Of a stretch of DNA of 13,918 bases, positions 7,406 to 13,918 are shown in pieces. The position numbers were made by a program, and so were the translations under genes. The stretch is taken from assembly GCA_003503535.1 (NCBI GenBank), contig DOCI01000213.1:1-13918 (forward strand), given 5' to 3'. The stretch comes from Planctomycetaceae bacterium. Its GTDB lineage: Bacteria; Planctomycetota; Planctomycetia; Planctomycetales; Planctomycetaceae. The notes under the pieces were generated by a model that was not told where the DNA came from, did not search any database, and worked only from the letters and a program-made list of their open reading frames with translations. Position 1 is the first letter of the stretch, and each line of letters opens with the position of its first letter.

Positions 7406-7433
7406 TTCATCTCTGATGAAAACAGAATTCATC
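7406..7433 (+). promoter_or_regulatory. Mutually exclusive small hairpins in the adaptor-permease spacer
   Basis: TTCATC (7406-7411), GATGAA (7415-7420) and TTCATC (7428-7433) occur in sequence. The central arm can pair with either neighbour, giving a 3-base or 7-base loop. Stems of 6 bp are weak, so any effect on permease expression is speculative. Confidence 0.25.
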
Positions 7434-7510
7434 TACCACATTTGGCAAGCAAATTACGAATAGTTTTCCTGATTACTGATCTTCTTTTAAGCCTGACAAG
7501 GCCACCATTC

Positions 7511-10500
7511 ATGAGTTGGTTAATTTCGACTTCGTTACATTTTCGAGTTCTGGTTGTGGCATTTGCAATCGGCCTGATTGTCTTTGGCATTGAACGATCA
7601 AGCGAAGTTCCGCTCGATGTCTTTCCGGAATTTGCCCCACCAGTGGTTGAGATTCAAACGGAAGTTCCCGGCGTCTCGACGGAAGAAGTGGAAAGTTTGA
7701 TCTCCGTCCCAATCGAAAACGCCCTCAACGGGATTCCCTTTGTCGAGACGATTCGATCAAAATCGGTGTTAGGTCTCTCGTCAGTTCGGCTGATCTTTCA
7801 ACGCGGTACAAATCTGATCACGGCTCGTCAACTCGTTCAGGAACGGCTCTCACTAGCGGCTCCCCAATTGCCGACCGTTTCCCGTCAGCCAATTATTCTG
7901 CCGCCTCTCTCCTCGCTCAGTCGAGCCATGAAAATCGGATTGACCTCAGAAGAGTTCTCGCAGATGGACTTGACCGTCCTCTCCAAATGGACCATCCGTC
8001 CTAAGTTGATGTCTATCTCCGGAGTTGCCAACGTCGCAATCTGGGGAGATTACGATCGGCAGTTTCAAGTGCTGGTGAATCCCGATCGACTGAGAGCCCA
8101 TCAATTAACGCTCGATGAAGTTACCATTGCGGTTCGCAAATCGACAGCCGTCGGTTCCGGAGGTTTTGTCGATCTTTCCAACCAACGTCTCTCTATCCGT
8201 CAGGCGAATTCGGTCTCCACTCCAGAAGATCTGGCAAATACAGTGGTGGCCTGGCGAAACGGGGCTCCCTTGCGATTGGGGGATGTCGCTGATGTTAAAA
8301 TCGGCTCGCCTCCACCAATTGGCGATGCCGTCATCAACAGCCAAATGGGAATCATGCTCATTGTCGAAAAACAGCCGTGGGCCAATACACTCGATGTGAC
8401 TCGCAATGTCGAAGCCGCGATGGAAGATCTCAAACCCGCTCTTCAGGGCGTTGAAGTCGACACGACCATCTTTCGCCCTGCTACGTTTATCGAGCGTGCT
8501 CTGGACAACCTCACGCATTCCCTGCTGATCGGTTGTGTGCTCGTGATCGTCATTCTCTGTTTTTTCCTGTTTGACTGGCGAGCGGCATTAATCAGCAGTA
8601 CAGCAATTCCGCTTTCACTCATTGCGGCTGTCACCGTTCTATATTACCGGGGAGGAACAATCAACACGATGGTGCTGGCCGGGCTGATCATTGCACTGGG
8701 GGAAGTTGTCGACGATGCGATTATCGATGTAGAAAACATTCAGCGTCGTTTGAGGTTGAATCGACTTCGAGAAACCCCTCTGCCCCTTTTTCAAGTCGTG
8801 CTGGATGCCTCCATGGAAGTTCGCAGTGCTGTTGTGTATGCCAGTATTATCGTGGTCCTGACTTTGGTACCCGTCTTTTTTCTCGATGGCCTGGCCGGTT
8901 CGTTCTTTCAACCATTGGCGGCCTCGTATGTACTGGCGATTCTGGCATCTCTGGCCGTAGCCCTGACAGTCACGCCGGCAATGTCAATGCTGCTGCTTTC
9001 GGGATCAACAAAAACGCACCGCGATGCACCTCTGGTTCGATTTCTGAAACGCATCTATGAAGGCATCCTGCCCTTCCTGATCAAGCGATTTTCCATTGCC
9101 GCGATCCTCGTAACAAGTCTACTTGCCGTCGCAGCCTTCTCGGTCTCCTACCTGGGCGAAGAGCTGTTGCCGAAGTTTAAGGAAACCGATTTTCTGATGC
9201 ACTGGGTTGAAAAGCCGGGGATTGGCATTGATGCCATGAACCGCATCACCATCCGAGCCAGTGAAGAAATGATGGCGGTCGATGGGGTGAGAAATTTCGG
9301 AGCCCATATTGGACGTGCAGAAGTAGCCGATGAAGTCGTCGGGCCCAACTTCACCGAACTATGGATCAGTATTGATGAAGATGTTGACTACGATAAAACC
9401 GTGGCCTCGGTTCAGGAAATCGTCGATGGGTATCCAGGACTGTATCGAGATCTGCTGACTTATCTCACCGAACGAATCAAGGAAGTTTTAACCGGAGCCA
9501 GTGGGGCCATTGTCGTGCGAATTTATGGTCAGAATCTCGATGAATTACGCACGACTGCCAATGATGTCTATCAAGTGATGGGCGAAATTGAGGGCGTGGT
9601 CGGGCTCAAAGTCGAACAGCAGGTTCTGGTTCCGCAGATTATTGTCCGCATTCGTAGCGAAGATGCCATGACGTTTGGGCTGACGCCTGGAGATATTTCT
9701 GCAGCGACGTCATTGCTCGTCAATGGTCTACAGGTTGGTGAAATCTTTGAAGATCAGAAAATCTTTCGCGTTATGGTGTGGGGCGAAGAATCTATTCGAC
9801 ACGATCTCGATGCCGTGCAGAAACTGATGATCGATACACCTTCTGGTGCCCAGGTTTCACTCGGTGATGTGGCTGATATTACAATCGAGCCTGCTCCGAA
9901 TGTGATTACCCGGGAAGGCTCGTCGCGAAAAATTGATGTGTTATGCAATGTTGAAGGCAGGGACCTGAGCAGCGTCGCCAACGAAATTGAACAGGCCGTC
10001 AAAGGAAAGGTCGAATTTGGTCAGGGATATCATCCCGAGTTTCTGGGTGAATATGCAGAAGCGGCTGCGGCACGTCAACGAATCTATGTATTGTCGATTT
10101 TTTCGGCTCTGGCAATCTTTCTGTTACTCTATGCCGACTTCCAGGCTTTCCGTCCTGCGTTGCTCATATTTATAACTCTTCCCTTCTCGATGATCGGAGG
10201 AATCGCAGGAGCATTCCTTTGTGGAGGGGTCATTTCTCTGGGCTCGTTAATCGGATTTGTGACCGTGCTCGGAGTCGCTTCCCGTAACGGAATCATGATG
10301 ATCGATCACTATCGGCATCTCGAAAAAGTCGAGAACATGCCATTTGGACCCGAACTCATTTTGCGAGGTGCCTCCGAGCGATTGGCTCCTATCCTGATGA
10401 CAGCTCTGACAACCGGCCTGGCTCTGGTGCCAATTATTGTCGGCGGCAACATTCCCGGACACGAAATCGAATACCCAATGGCCTATGTAATTCTCAGCGG

Positions 10501-10597
10501 TCTGACAACCTCCACAATTCTCAACCTCCTCGTCGTCCCCACCTTCTACTACTGGCTAATGAAACCACGTGTGCAACAAACTGTGACTGTAAATTAG
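7511..10597 (+). CDS. RND efflux permease, CusA/CzcA (HME)-like
   Basis: This is a 1028-residue inner-membrane proton antiporter, the motor of the tripartite pump. It has the normal length and duplicated architecture: helix 1 (about 12-28), a porter domain with the family N-terminus [13 protein letters not shown], helices 2-6 from about 335, a central loop, helix 7 near 525-545, a second porter half, and helices 8-12 from about 880 to the end. The helix 4 relay residues are in [14 protein letters not shown] (Glu398, Asp401, Asp402, Glu408), as in heavy-metal RND pumps. From memory, the three Met residues that bind Cu(I) in CusA are not conserved: the aligned area has Met563 but Phe614 and Val659 elsewhere. 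The frame reaches back to a TTG at 7442. I chose ATG 7511 because the protein then begins like its family and AAGG lies 9 bases upstream. It lies third in the efflux operon. Confidence 0.94.
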   Translation: MSWLISTSLHFRVLVVAFAIGLIVFGIERSSEVPLDVFPEFAPPVVEIQTEVPGVSTEEVESLISVPIENALNGIPFVETIRSKSVLGLSSVRLIFQRGTNLITARQLVQERLSLAAPQLPTVSRQPIILPPLSSLSRAMKIGLTSEEFSQMDLTVLSKWTIRPKLMSISGVANVAIWGDYDRQFQVLVNPDRLRAHQLTLDEVTIAVRKSTAVGSGGFVDLSNQRLSIRQANSVSTPEDLANTVVAWRNGAPLRLGDVADVKIGSPPPIGDAVINSQMGIMLIVEKQPWANTLDVTRNVEAAMEDLKPALQGVEVDTTIFRPATFIERALDNLTHSLLIGCVLVIVILCFFLFDWRAALISSTAIPLSLIAAVTVLYYRGGTINTMVLAGLIIALGEVVDDAIIDVENIQRRLRLNRLRETPLPLFQVVLDASMEVRSAVVYASIIVVLTLVPVFFLDGLAGSFFQPLAASYVLAILASLAVALTVTPAMSMLLLSGSTKTHRDAPLVRFLKRIYEGILPFLIKRFSIAAILVTSLLAVAAFSVSYLGEELLPKFKETDFLMHWVEKPGIGIDAMNRITIRASEEMMAVDGVRNFGAHIGRAEVADEVVGPNFTELWISIDEDVDYDKTVASVQEIVDGYPGLYRDLLTYLTERIKEVLTGASGAIVVRIYGQNLDELRTTANDVYQVMGEIEGVVGLKVEQQVLVPQIIVRIRSEDAMTFGLTPGDISAATSLLVNGLQVGEIFEDQKIFRVMVWGEESIRHDLDAVQKLMIDTPSGAQVSLGDVADITIEPAPNVITREGSSRKIDVLCNVEGRDLSSVANEIEQAVKGKVEFGQGYHPEFLGEYAEAAAARQRIYVLSIFSALAIFLLLYADFQAFRPALLIFITLPFSMIGGIAGAFLCGGVISLGSLIGFVTVLGVASRNGIMMIDHYRHLEKVENMPFGPELILRGASERLAPILMTALTTGLALVPIIVGGNIPGHEIEYPMAYVILSGLTTSTILNLLVVPTFYYWLMKPRVQQTVTVN

Positions 10598-10683
10598 TCT
10601 CTGTTTCAAATAGAATTCGACTTCCCAGTAACAGCTTGAAATGGATGTCCAAAGCCCCCACACGCCACTCAGGGTTTCATTAC

Positions 10684-10730
10684 TTTCCCTGCTGTTTGTC
10701 ACAGCATTCTGGACTTTTGCTCGCGAGTTC
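10684..10730 (-). repeat. Orphan IS110 right end, copy A
   Basis: This stretch matches 13180-13227 with one gap and seven mismatches. The best block is CATTCTGGACT with flanking CTGCTGT and GTCACA. Similarity stops exactly at the base before the transposase stop on one side and at TTTCC on the other, so TTTCC probably marks the element end. The codon aligned with the transposase stop is no longer a stop here. It lies 86 bases after the permease stop. Confidence 0.65.
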
Positions 10731-10881
10731 TCATTACTTTGAGTATCAATCGTGTGAGACTCAATTCGGTCGTATATTTCACTGCTCTTTGTCAAAACAT
10801 TATGATATTTTTATCTGAGTTACCGATACGCCGAGAGTTAAACATTCGGGTCGTGACTGATCATTCAATCGTCTGCAGTCT

Positions 10882-10956
10882 CTAGGGAACCGGTCTTGAA
10901 TTTCGGTCCGAGATGGTCAGTTGTCGTGCATGTTGATCGATACCAAGAAAGGGCAT
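10882..10956 (-). pseudogene. IS110 transposase N-terminal fragment (24 codons)
   Basis: The minus strand reads MPFLGIDQHARQLTIS and then diverges to a TAG at 10882-10884. The GID-xH start is the first beta strand of the RuvC-like DEDD domain in IS110 transposases, with Asp7 as first catalytic acid. A strong AGGAGG lies 6 bases before the ATG. A later QSRPE (about 10845-10859) may be a leftover of the QVSTRPE-type segment I recall from planctomycete copies, implying small deletions. The rest of the gene is absent. The fragment cannot encode an active enzyme but could still be translated as a short peptide. Confidence 0.65.
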
Positions 10957-11041
10957 GGTGGTCCTCCTGTGAGAAAGAGTGAGTGTGATTCTCCAGCAAT
11001 TGGGTAGTCACATTCTATTCAAAGTAACTGTTTCATCGATA

Positions 11042-11275
11042 TCAAAGGATCTTCACACGATCCCTGGTTTCTTCAATAAACTTCTTCGTTTGCCTGCAAA
11101 CCCATGCCGAATTCGGTCGGTAAGTTGACTCGGTCACGATCGCTTCGCGAGTTTGCAGATTCAGAAACACCATTACATAATGATCCCGCAGTCCTCGTGC
11201 CGTCATCGACTTGACCGAGAAGAAGTCGCTGGCCTATAGCGATTGTCACCAATCCTGATGGAAATATTCTGTCCA
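11042..11275 (-). pseudogene. rve/DDE integrase-type transposase fragment, with stop codons
   Basis: One minus-strand frame reads WTEYFHQDW, stop, QSL, stop, ASDFFSVKSMTARGLR, then DHYVMVFLNLQTREAI, STYRPNSAWV and KKFIEETRDR, ending at TGA 11042-11044. This is the start of the rve catalytic core of integrase-type transposases common in planctomycetes. The Asp in SDFF is the first residue of the DDE triad. The second and third acidic residues, and the HDRD block expected soon after, are missing. Two in-frame stops (TGA 11246-11248, TAG 11234-11236) lie before the core. The 75-residue frame that overlaps this region is out of register with the homology and is not a gene. The fragment is a decayed relic. 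Confidence 0.75.
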
Positions 11276-11320
11276 TCGCAGTGAATATTAATTTCCTCAC
11301 AAACTCTCGGAATTCAATAG

Positions 11321-11518
11321 TATGACAAATATAATCCCGAAATGACTTTAGTCATACGTTATTCAGAGTGATTGGCACAGTTCGTGCTTCAGAGACACTC
11401 GGTCATATTATTACTTTACATTTGATCTCGAATAACTTTGAGCCGCGAATCTGCATCATCGATAAGCGAAGTAGGAAACGATTCTATGTCAGTAGACTCC
11501 AATCGTATTTGTTATGAC
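11321..11518. repeat. Recurring TATGAC/GTCATA boxes
   Basis: The hexamer occurs at 11321-11326 (+), 11351-11356 (-), 11402-11407 (-) and 11513-11518 (+). Two copies extend to TATGACAAnnATA (11321 and 11513). One is part of the dyad ATGACT-tt-AGTCAT at 11342-11355. About 0.1 copies are expected by chance in 200 bases. They surround a sigma-54-like promoter, so they could be activator or repressor sites. Confidence 0.45.
11373..11388 (+). promoter_or_regulatory. Sigma-54-type (-24/-12) promoter candidate
   Basis: TGGCAC at 11373-11378 and GTGCT at 11384-11388 fit TGGCAC-N5-TTGCW, with the GG and GC doublets exactly 10 bases apart. It points towards the phosphatase gene 275 bases downstream. 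The upstream dyad (11342-11355) and TATGAC box (11321) sit where an enhancer-binding activator might bind. No activator gene is present in the window. Confidence 0.5.
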
Positions 11519-11551
11519 AACCATACGTGAAGGTTGGGCATTGATAACTCC

Positions 11552-11577
11552 ACTCAATTTGACAGTCGGAATTGAGT
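11552..11577 (+). promoter_or_regulatory. Leader hairpin before the phosphatase gene
   Basis: ACTCAATT and AATTGAGT form a perfect 8-bp stem around a 10-base loop, ending 5 bases before a small reading frame coupled to the phosphatase gene. No T-run follows, so it is not a simple terminator. It may be an RNA control element or operator. Confidence 0.4.
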
Positions 11578-11582
11578 AACAA

Positions 11583-11666
11583 ATGGACTGTTTGGAGTCG
11601 CAAGTTGCCATTGTGAACTTCTCGGAAGTGGTCGACTTAATCGTGGCTCAGGGTTACAAATCATGA
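11583..11666 (+). CDS. Possible 27-residue leader peptide
   Basis: The frame starts at ATG 11583, directly after an in-frame TAA, and encodes 27 residues (begins MDCLESQVAIVNF, ends VAQGYKS). Its TGA overlaps the phosphatase ATG in an ATGA arrangement. The phosphatase start itself has no good Shine-Dalgarno sequence, so translation through this frame could deliver ribosomes to it. The ribosome site of the small frame is also weak (GGAATTGAG). No family is recognised, and the overlap could be chance. Confidence 0.3.
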   Translation: MDCLESQVAIVNFSEVVDLIVAQGYKS

Positions 11667-13126
11667 ATTTTAGGTTGCGAGATCGATCGATTCGCTTTCG
11701 ACTTCTTTCCATCACCAGCATTGTGACGTTTTGTTTTGTCATTGCACTTGTCGTGCTGGATTACCGACGCGAAGTCCAGCATCACTTTACTGCGAAGCAG
11801 TCCGATCTGTATGAAGAAGCGAAAACAATTCTGCCAGGAATCGTTCACACGCGAGAGCATGGCCGAGTAGCCGTACAGAACTATATCGATGATGTCTGCA
11901 GCCGAATGGACGAGCAAGACTCTCCAAGTCATTACGTTGCAATCCAGATCGATGACGAATTCTATGAAGCTTTCACAAATTCTAAAGAAACACTCCCTCG
12001 CCGTGAGTCAATGAATAACGAGTCATCGATGAGCGACCTGAAGACGCATCTTGCAGGAAACGATGAATTCCTTGTAGGAAATTATTCTGATGGCAACATT
12101 TCGGTTCTTGTGACTGAGAACGTGACCGCTCTCCGCTCAGCGATTGTGGGTGATGAACTATTTCGGATCGCCGGAATCATTCTCATGGGAATTGCCGCAG
12201 CAACACTTGTGCATCGGACGTTAATCCGCTTAGTGAGTAAACCCCTAGATGTTCTTGTGGAAAAAGTAAGGGCAGTTGGCAAAGGAGTCTACGACAATCC
12301 AATTGGTGAGTTCGGGAGTCTGGAGTTGAACATTCTCTCGACAGAGATCAACCACATGAGTGAGGCATTAGCGACCTCCGAAGTTGATCGAAACTCGCAA
12401 CTTAAGAAGGCCCGCAAAATTCAGCAAAACCTGTTACCCAACGGAATTGAGATTCCTGGCGTCAATATTGGGAAAATCTATTGCCCCGCTGAAGAAGTCG
12501 GTGGCGACTATCTCGACATCCTTCCTCAGGGCAACAATCGCTGGCTGGTTTGCGTAGCCGATGCGACCGGGCACGGCGTGCCAGCGGCCATGAGTTCAGC
12601 AATGCTTAAAACGCTCTTGCTGCAGATTAACGATGGTGATAAATCCCCAGCGATGATTCTTCGTGAGATAAATAAGGTATTCATGCAAGTCCATGTCTTT
12701 GGGGATTTTGCTTCTGTGGTATTGCTGCAACTCGATATGAATGCAATGACATTGACATACACCAATGCGGGGCACGATCCCGCGTGGTATATCAAATCTC
12801 CAACTGAGATTCAGGAACTCCAACCGACGGGAACACTCTTGGGCATCCATGAGGATGAATCGTGGGAAGAATATACAATTCAGCTAGTTGAGAATTCTCG
12901 GTTCGCGGTTTCGACCGATGGCATCACAGAAACCTTTAATTCAGAAGGAAAAGGATTTGGAAAGGAGCGACTACTCGACTCTTTACTCTTACATGCATCA
13001 TCATCAGTCGCTGAAACAGCAACTCATGTTCATGAGACTGTTCGAGACTTTCGTGCAACCGAACAACAAATGGATGATGTTACGTTGTTACTTATTGAGT
13101 TTCTACATCAGGAAGATGATAGATAA
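11663..13126 (+). CDS. Membrane-bound SpoIIE/RsbU-type PP2C serine phosphatase with HAMP
   Basis: This 487-residue signalling phosphatase has helix 1 (about 14-32), an extracytoplasmic sensor of about 130 residues, helix 2 (about 165-185), HAMP (about 185-237), a short coiled linker (LKKARKIQQNLLP), and a SpoIIE-type PP2C domain (about 265-481). Metal-binding motifs are complete: Asp282 in VGGDYLD, Asp300 in VADATGHGVPAAM, Asp419 in STDGITE and Asp471/472 in QMDDVTLL. YTNAGHDPAW (366-375) is also typical. Relatives dephosphorylate anti-anti-sigma (STAS) proteins in partner-switching pathways or regulate other phosphoproteins. No STAS protein or anti-sigma kinase is in the window, so the target is elsewhere or downstream and interrupted by the IS element. 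The ATG is the first in frame and precedes a basic membrane-entry segment. Confidence 0.93.
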   Translation: MNFRLRDRSIRFRLLSITSIVTFCFVIALVVLDYRREVQHHFTAKQSDLYEEAKTILPGIVHTREHGRVAVQNYIDDVCSRMDEQDSPSHYVAIQIDDEFYEAFTNSKETLPRRESMNNESSMSDLKTHLAGNDEFLVGNYSDGNISVLVTENVTALRSAIVGDELFRIAGIILMGIAAATLVHRTLIRLVSKPLDVLVEKVRAVGKGVYDNPIGEFGSLELNILSTEINHMSEALATSEVDRNSQLKKARKIQQNLLPNGIEIPGVNIGKIYCPAEEVGGDYLDILPQGNNRWLVCVADATGHGVPAAMSSAMLKTLLLQINDGDKSPAMILREINKVFMQVHVFGDFASVVLLQLDMNAMTLTYTNAGHDPAWYIKSPTEIQELQPTGTLLGIHEDESWEEYTIQLVENSRFAVSTDGITETFNSEGKGFGKERLLDSLLLHASSSVAETATHVHETVRDFRATEQQMDDVTLLLIEFLHQEDDR

Positions 13127-13179
13127 TTCCTAACAGTCGTCCCTGAATATTAAAACTCTTCCACCCCAATTATTGTTGG

Positions 13180-13227
13180 TTTCCACTGCTGTTGGTCACA
13201 ACATTCTGGACTATCCCGTGCGAGTTC
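13180..13227 (-). repeat. IS110 right end, copy B
   Basis: This is the segment from the transposase stop (13226-13228) to the presumed element end. It matches copy A at 10684-10730 in about 40 of 48 columns, best over CATTCTGGACT. It is the non-coding right end of the element. Confidence 0.65.
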
Positions 13228-13918
13228 ACGTCGTAGCCAGCTTCCGCATCACCGCTCCCCGAGCCACCCCACTGCCGCGACGTCGTTTGATGCGTTTGTA
13301 CCACTCCCGCAGCAGGCGATCCTTCCTCAGTGCCTGGTAAGCGACCTGGGCCAGCAGCCAGCGAGCGGTGTTACTGCCCGCTTTGGTGATCCTGCCCAGC
13401 CGCTGGTTGCTCTCACCACTGTTGCGACAGCCCGGCGTGAGTCCCCAGTAATTGGCCAGACTGCGTGCCCGGGGGAAGCGTTTGATATCCCCGATGCGGC
13501 AAGCCAGCGAGATGGCCGTGAAGAAACTGATGCCGGGGGTGCTGCAGAGCCGTTGTGCATTCTTATTTTTGCGGCAACGCTGAGTGATCAGCGTCTCCAG
13601 TTCCTGGAGTCGCTGCTGCACGCGATCCAGATCCTCCAAGAGGTAGTTCATCTCCAGGCGGTCGAGTTCTGGCAATTCCAATTGCTTGAGCCAATGGATG
13701 GCCCGGGTGGTGGGGAAGGTTTTGGTGGGCAATTCCCACTGCAGATTGTGTCGTCTGAGAATATGCCTGATCCTGTTGATCAGTTGAGTTTTGTCATGAC
13801 CGGCTTCTTTGCGGAGCGTGGTCAGTCTGCGGTTCTGTTGATCAGTGCTGTTGGCGATCTCGACCTGCCGAAGGCCCCGGACCGGTTTGCCGGAAAGGAA
13901 GCGATCCCGGTTGACCCA
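13226..13918 (-). CDS. IS110-family transposase, C-terminal 230 residues (5' part outside window)
   Basis: The minus-strand frame is open from the window edge to TGA at 13226-13228. The visible part begins with the end of the RuvC-like domain (VNRDRFLSGKPVRG), then a long helical linker (QLINRIRHILRRHNL to about residue 110). The C-terminal transposase_20 domain follows, with CSTPGISFFTAIS, FPRARSLANYWGLTPG, the NSGES stretch near visible residue 167 and GRITKAGSNTARWLL. The reaction is bridge-RNA-guided or site-directed DNA exchange by the DEDD plus serine mechanism. The full protein is usually 340-400 residues, so about a third is missing. A TTG at 13730-13732 is an internal codon, not the start. 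No frameshift is seen, so the copy may be active. Confidence 0.9.
   Translation of the reverse strand, partial: WVNRDRFLSGKPVRGLRQVEIANSTDQQNRRLTTLRKEAGHDKTQLINRIRHILRRHNLQWELPTKTFPTTRAIHWLKQLELPELDRLEMNYLLEDLDRVQQRLQELETLITQRCRKNKNAQRLCSTPGISFFTAISLACRIGDIKRFPRARSLANYWGLTPGCRNSGESNQRLGRITKAGSNTARWLLAQVAYQALRKDRLLREWYKRIKRRRGSGVARGAVMRKLATT

Larger units (their letters stand above)
10684..10976 (-). mobile_element. Internally deleted IS110-family remnant
   Basis: At its right (plus-strand low) end, 10684-10730 matches the right end of the IS110 element at 13180-13227 in about 40 of 48 aligned columns. At the other end, minus-strand AGGAGG (10963-10968) and ATG (10954-10956) start an IS110-type transposase N-terminus. 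Only about 150 bases separate the two, whereas an intact copy would carry about 1 kb of transposase. The simplest reading is an IS110 copy that has lost most of its gene. The outer boundary on the high side is unclear: the rve fragment ends at 11042, so any left end is at most about 70 bases beyond the ribosome site. No terminal inverted repeats are seen, which is normal for IS110. Confidence 0.65.
13180..13918 (-). mobile_element. IS110-family insertion sequence, partial at window edge
   Basis: The right end of the element lies near 13180, judged from where similarity to the orphan end at 10684 stops. The transposase reads leftwards on the minus strand. The left end, where IS110 elements of this group usually encode their bridge RNA upstream of the gene, lies beyond the window. 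It sits 53 bases after the phosphatase stop. IS110 elements lack terminal inverted repeats and usually make no target duplication, so the boundary is approximate. Confidence 0.75.

Noticed and set aside
10556..10818. Small open frames on both strands after the permease
   Set aside because: They overlap the permease end and the IS110 right-end remnant, have biased composition and lack ribosome sites.
10791..10819. TTGTCA-N17-TATCTG as a sigma-70 promoter
   Set aside because: The -10 matches only three of six positions and it points into decayed IS sequence.
11073..11300. Minus-strand 75-residue open frame
   Set aside because: It overlaps the integrase relic in a different register. The homology to rve transposases is in the neighbouring frame with stops, so this frame is accidental.
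1..13918. CRISPR array, tRNA or rRNA genes
   Set aside because: I saw no regularly spaced repeats, no cloverleaf with a T-loop consensus, and no rRNA-like blocks on either strand.

Overview
The window looks like chromosomal DNA from a planctomycete, probably one related to Gimesia or Rubinisphaera. This rests on recognising families I associate with that phylum: a HEPN-like protein with an N-terminal WKPHKERL stretch, IS110 and rve-type transposase remnants, and an RND pump with a [13 protein letters not shown] motif. No taxonomic marker gene is present, so the placement is an inference. Base composition is moderate and coding is dense, except for one intergenic stretch of about 1.06 kb.

Layout. 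Positions 1-380 hold the end of an unknown frame, a doubtful 77-residue frame, and three inverted repeats upstream of a HEPN-like gene (381-1085, +). A cytosolic von Willebrand A protein (1118-1813, -) converges on that gene. Then comes a heavy-metal-type two-component and efflux locus, all on +: an OmpR-type response regulator (2055-2753), a sensor histidine kinase overlapping it by 4 bases (2750-4183), a 304-base gap with a palindrome, a lipoprotein outer-membrane factor (4488-6134), a lipoprotein membrane-fusion protein overlapping it by 4 bases (6131-7402), and an RND permease (7511-10597). The gene order resembles cusRS-cusCBA, with the regulators presumably controlling the pump. However, the permease lacks the methionine cluster I recall from CusA, so I do not assign a substrate.

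Positions 10598-11340 are a mobile-element graveyard. They contain a diverged copy of an IS110 right end, the ATG, Shine-Dalgarno sequence and first 24 codons of an IS110 transposase that has lost nearly all its body, and a stop-riddled rve (DDE) integrase fragment. All are on the minus strand. Next is a regulatory stretch (about 11321-11662) with a convincing sigma-54-like promoter, repeated TATGAC boxes, a hairpin and a 27-codon reading frame overlapping the next gene by 4 bases. That gene (11663-13126, +) encodes a membrane-anchored HAMP plus SpoIIE/RsbU-type PP2C phosphatase. The window ends inside an IS110-family element (13180 to the edge, -) whose right end matches the orphan end at 10684-10730.

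No entirely new system can be demonstrated. The points most worth checking are the IS110 deletion derivative with its matching end, the sigma-54 and repeat-box region before the phosphatase, and the cluster of dyads before the HEPN-like gene.
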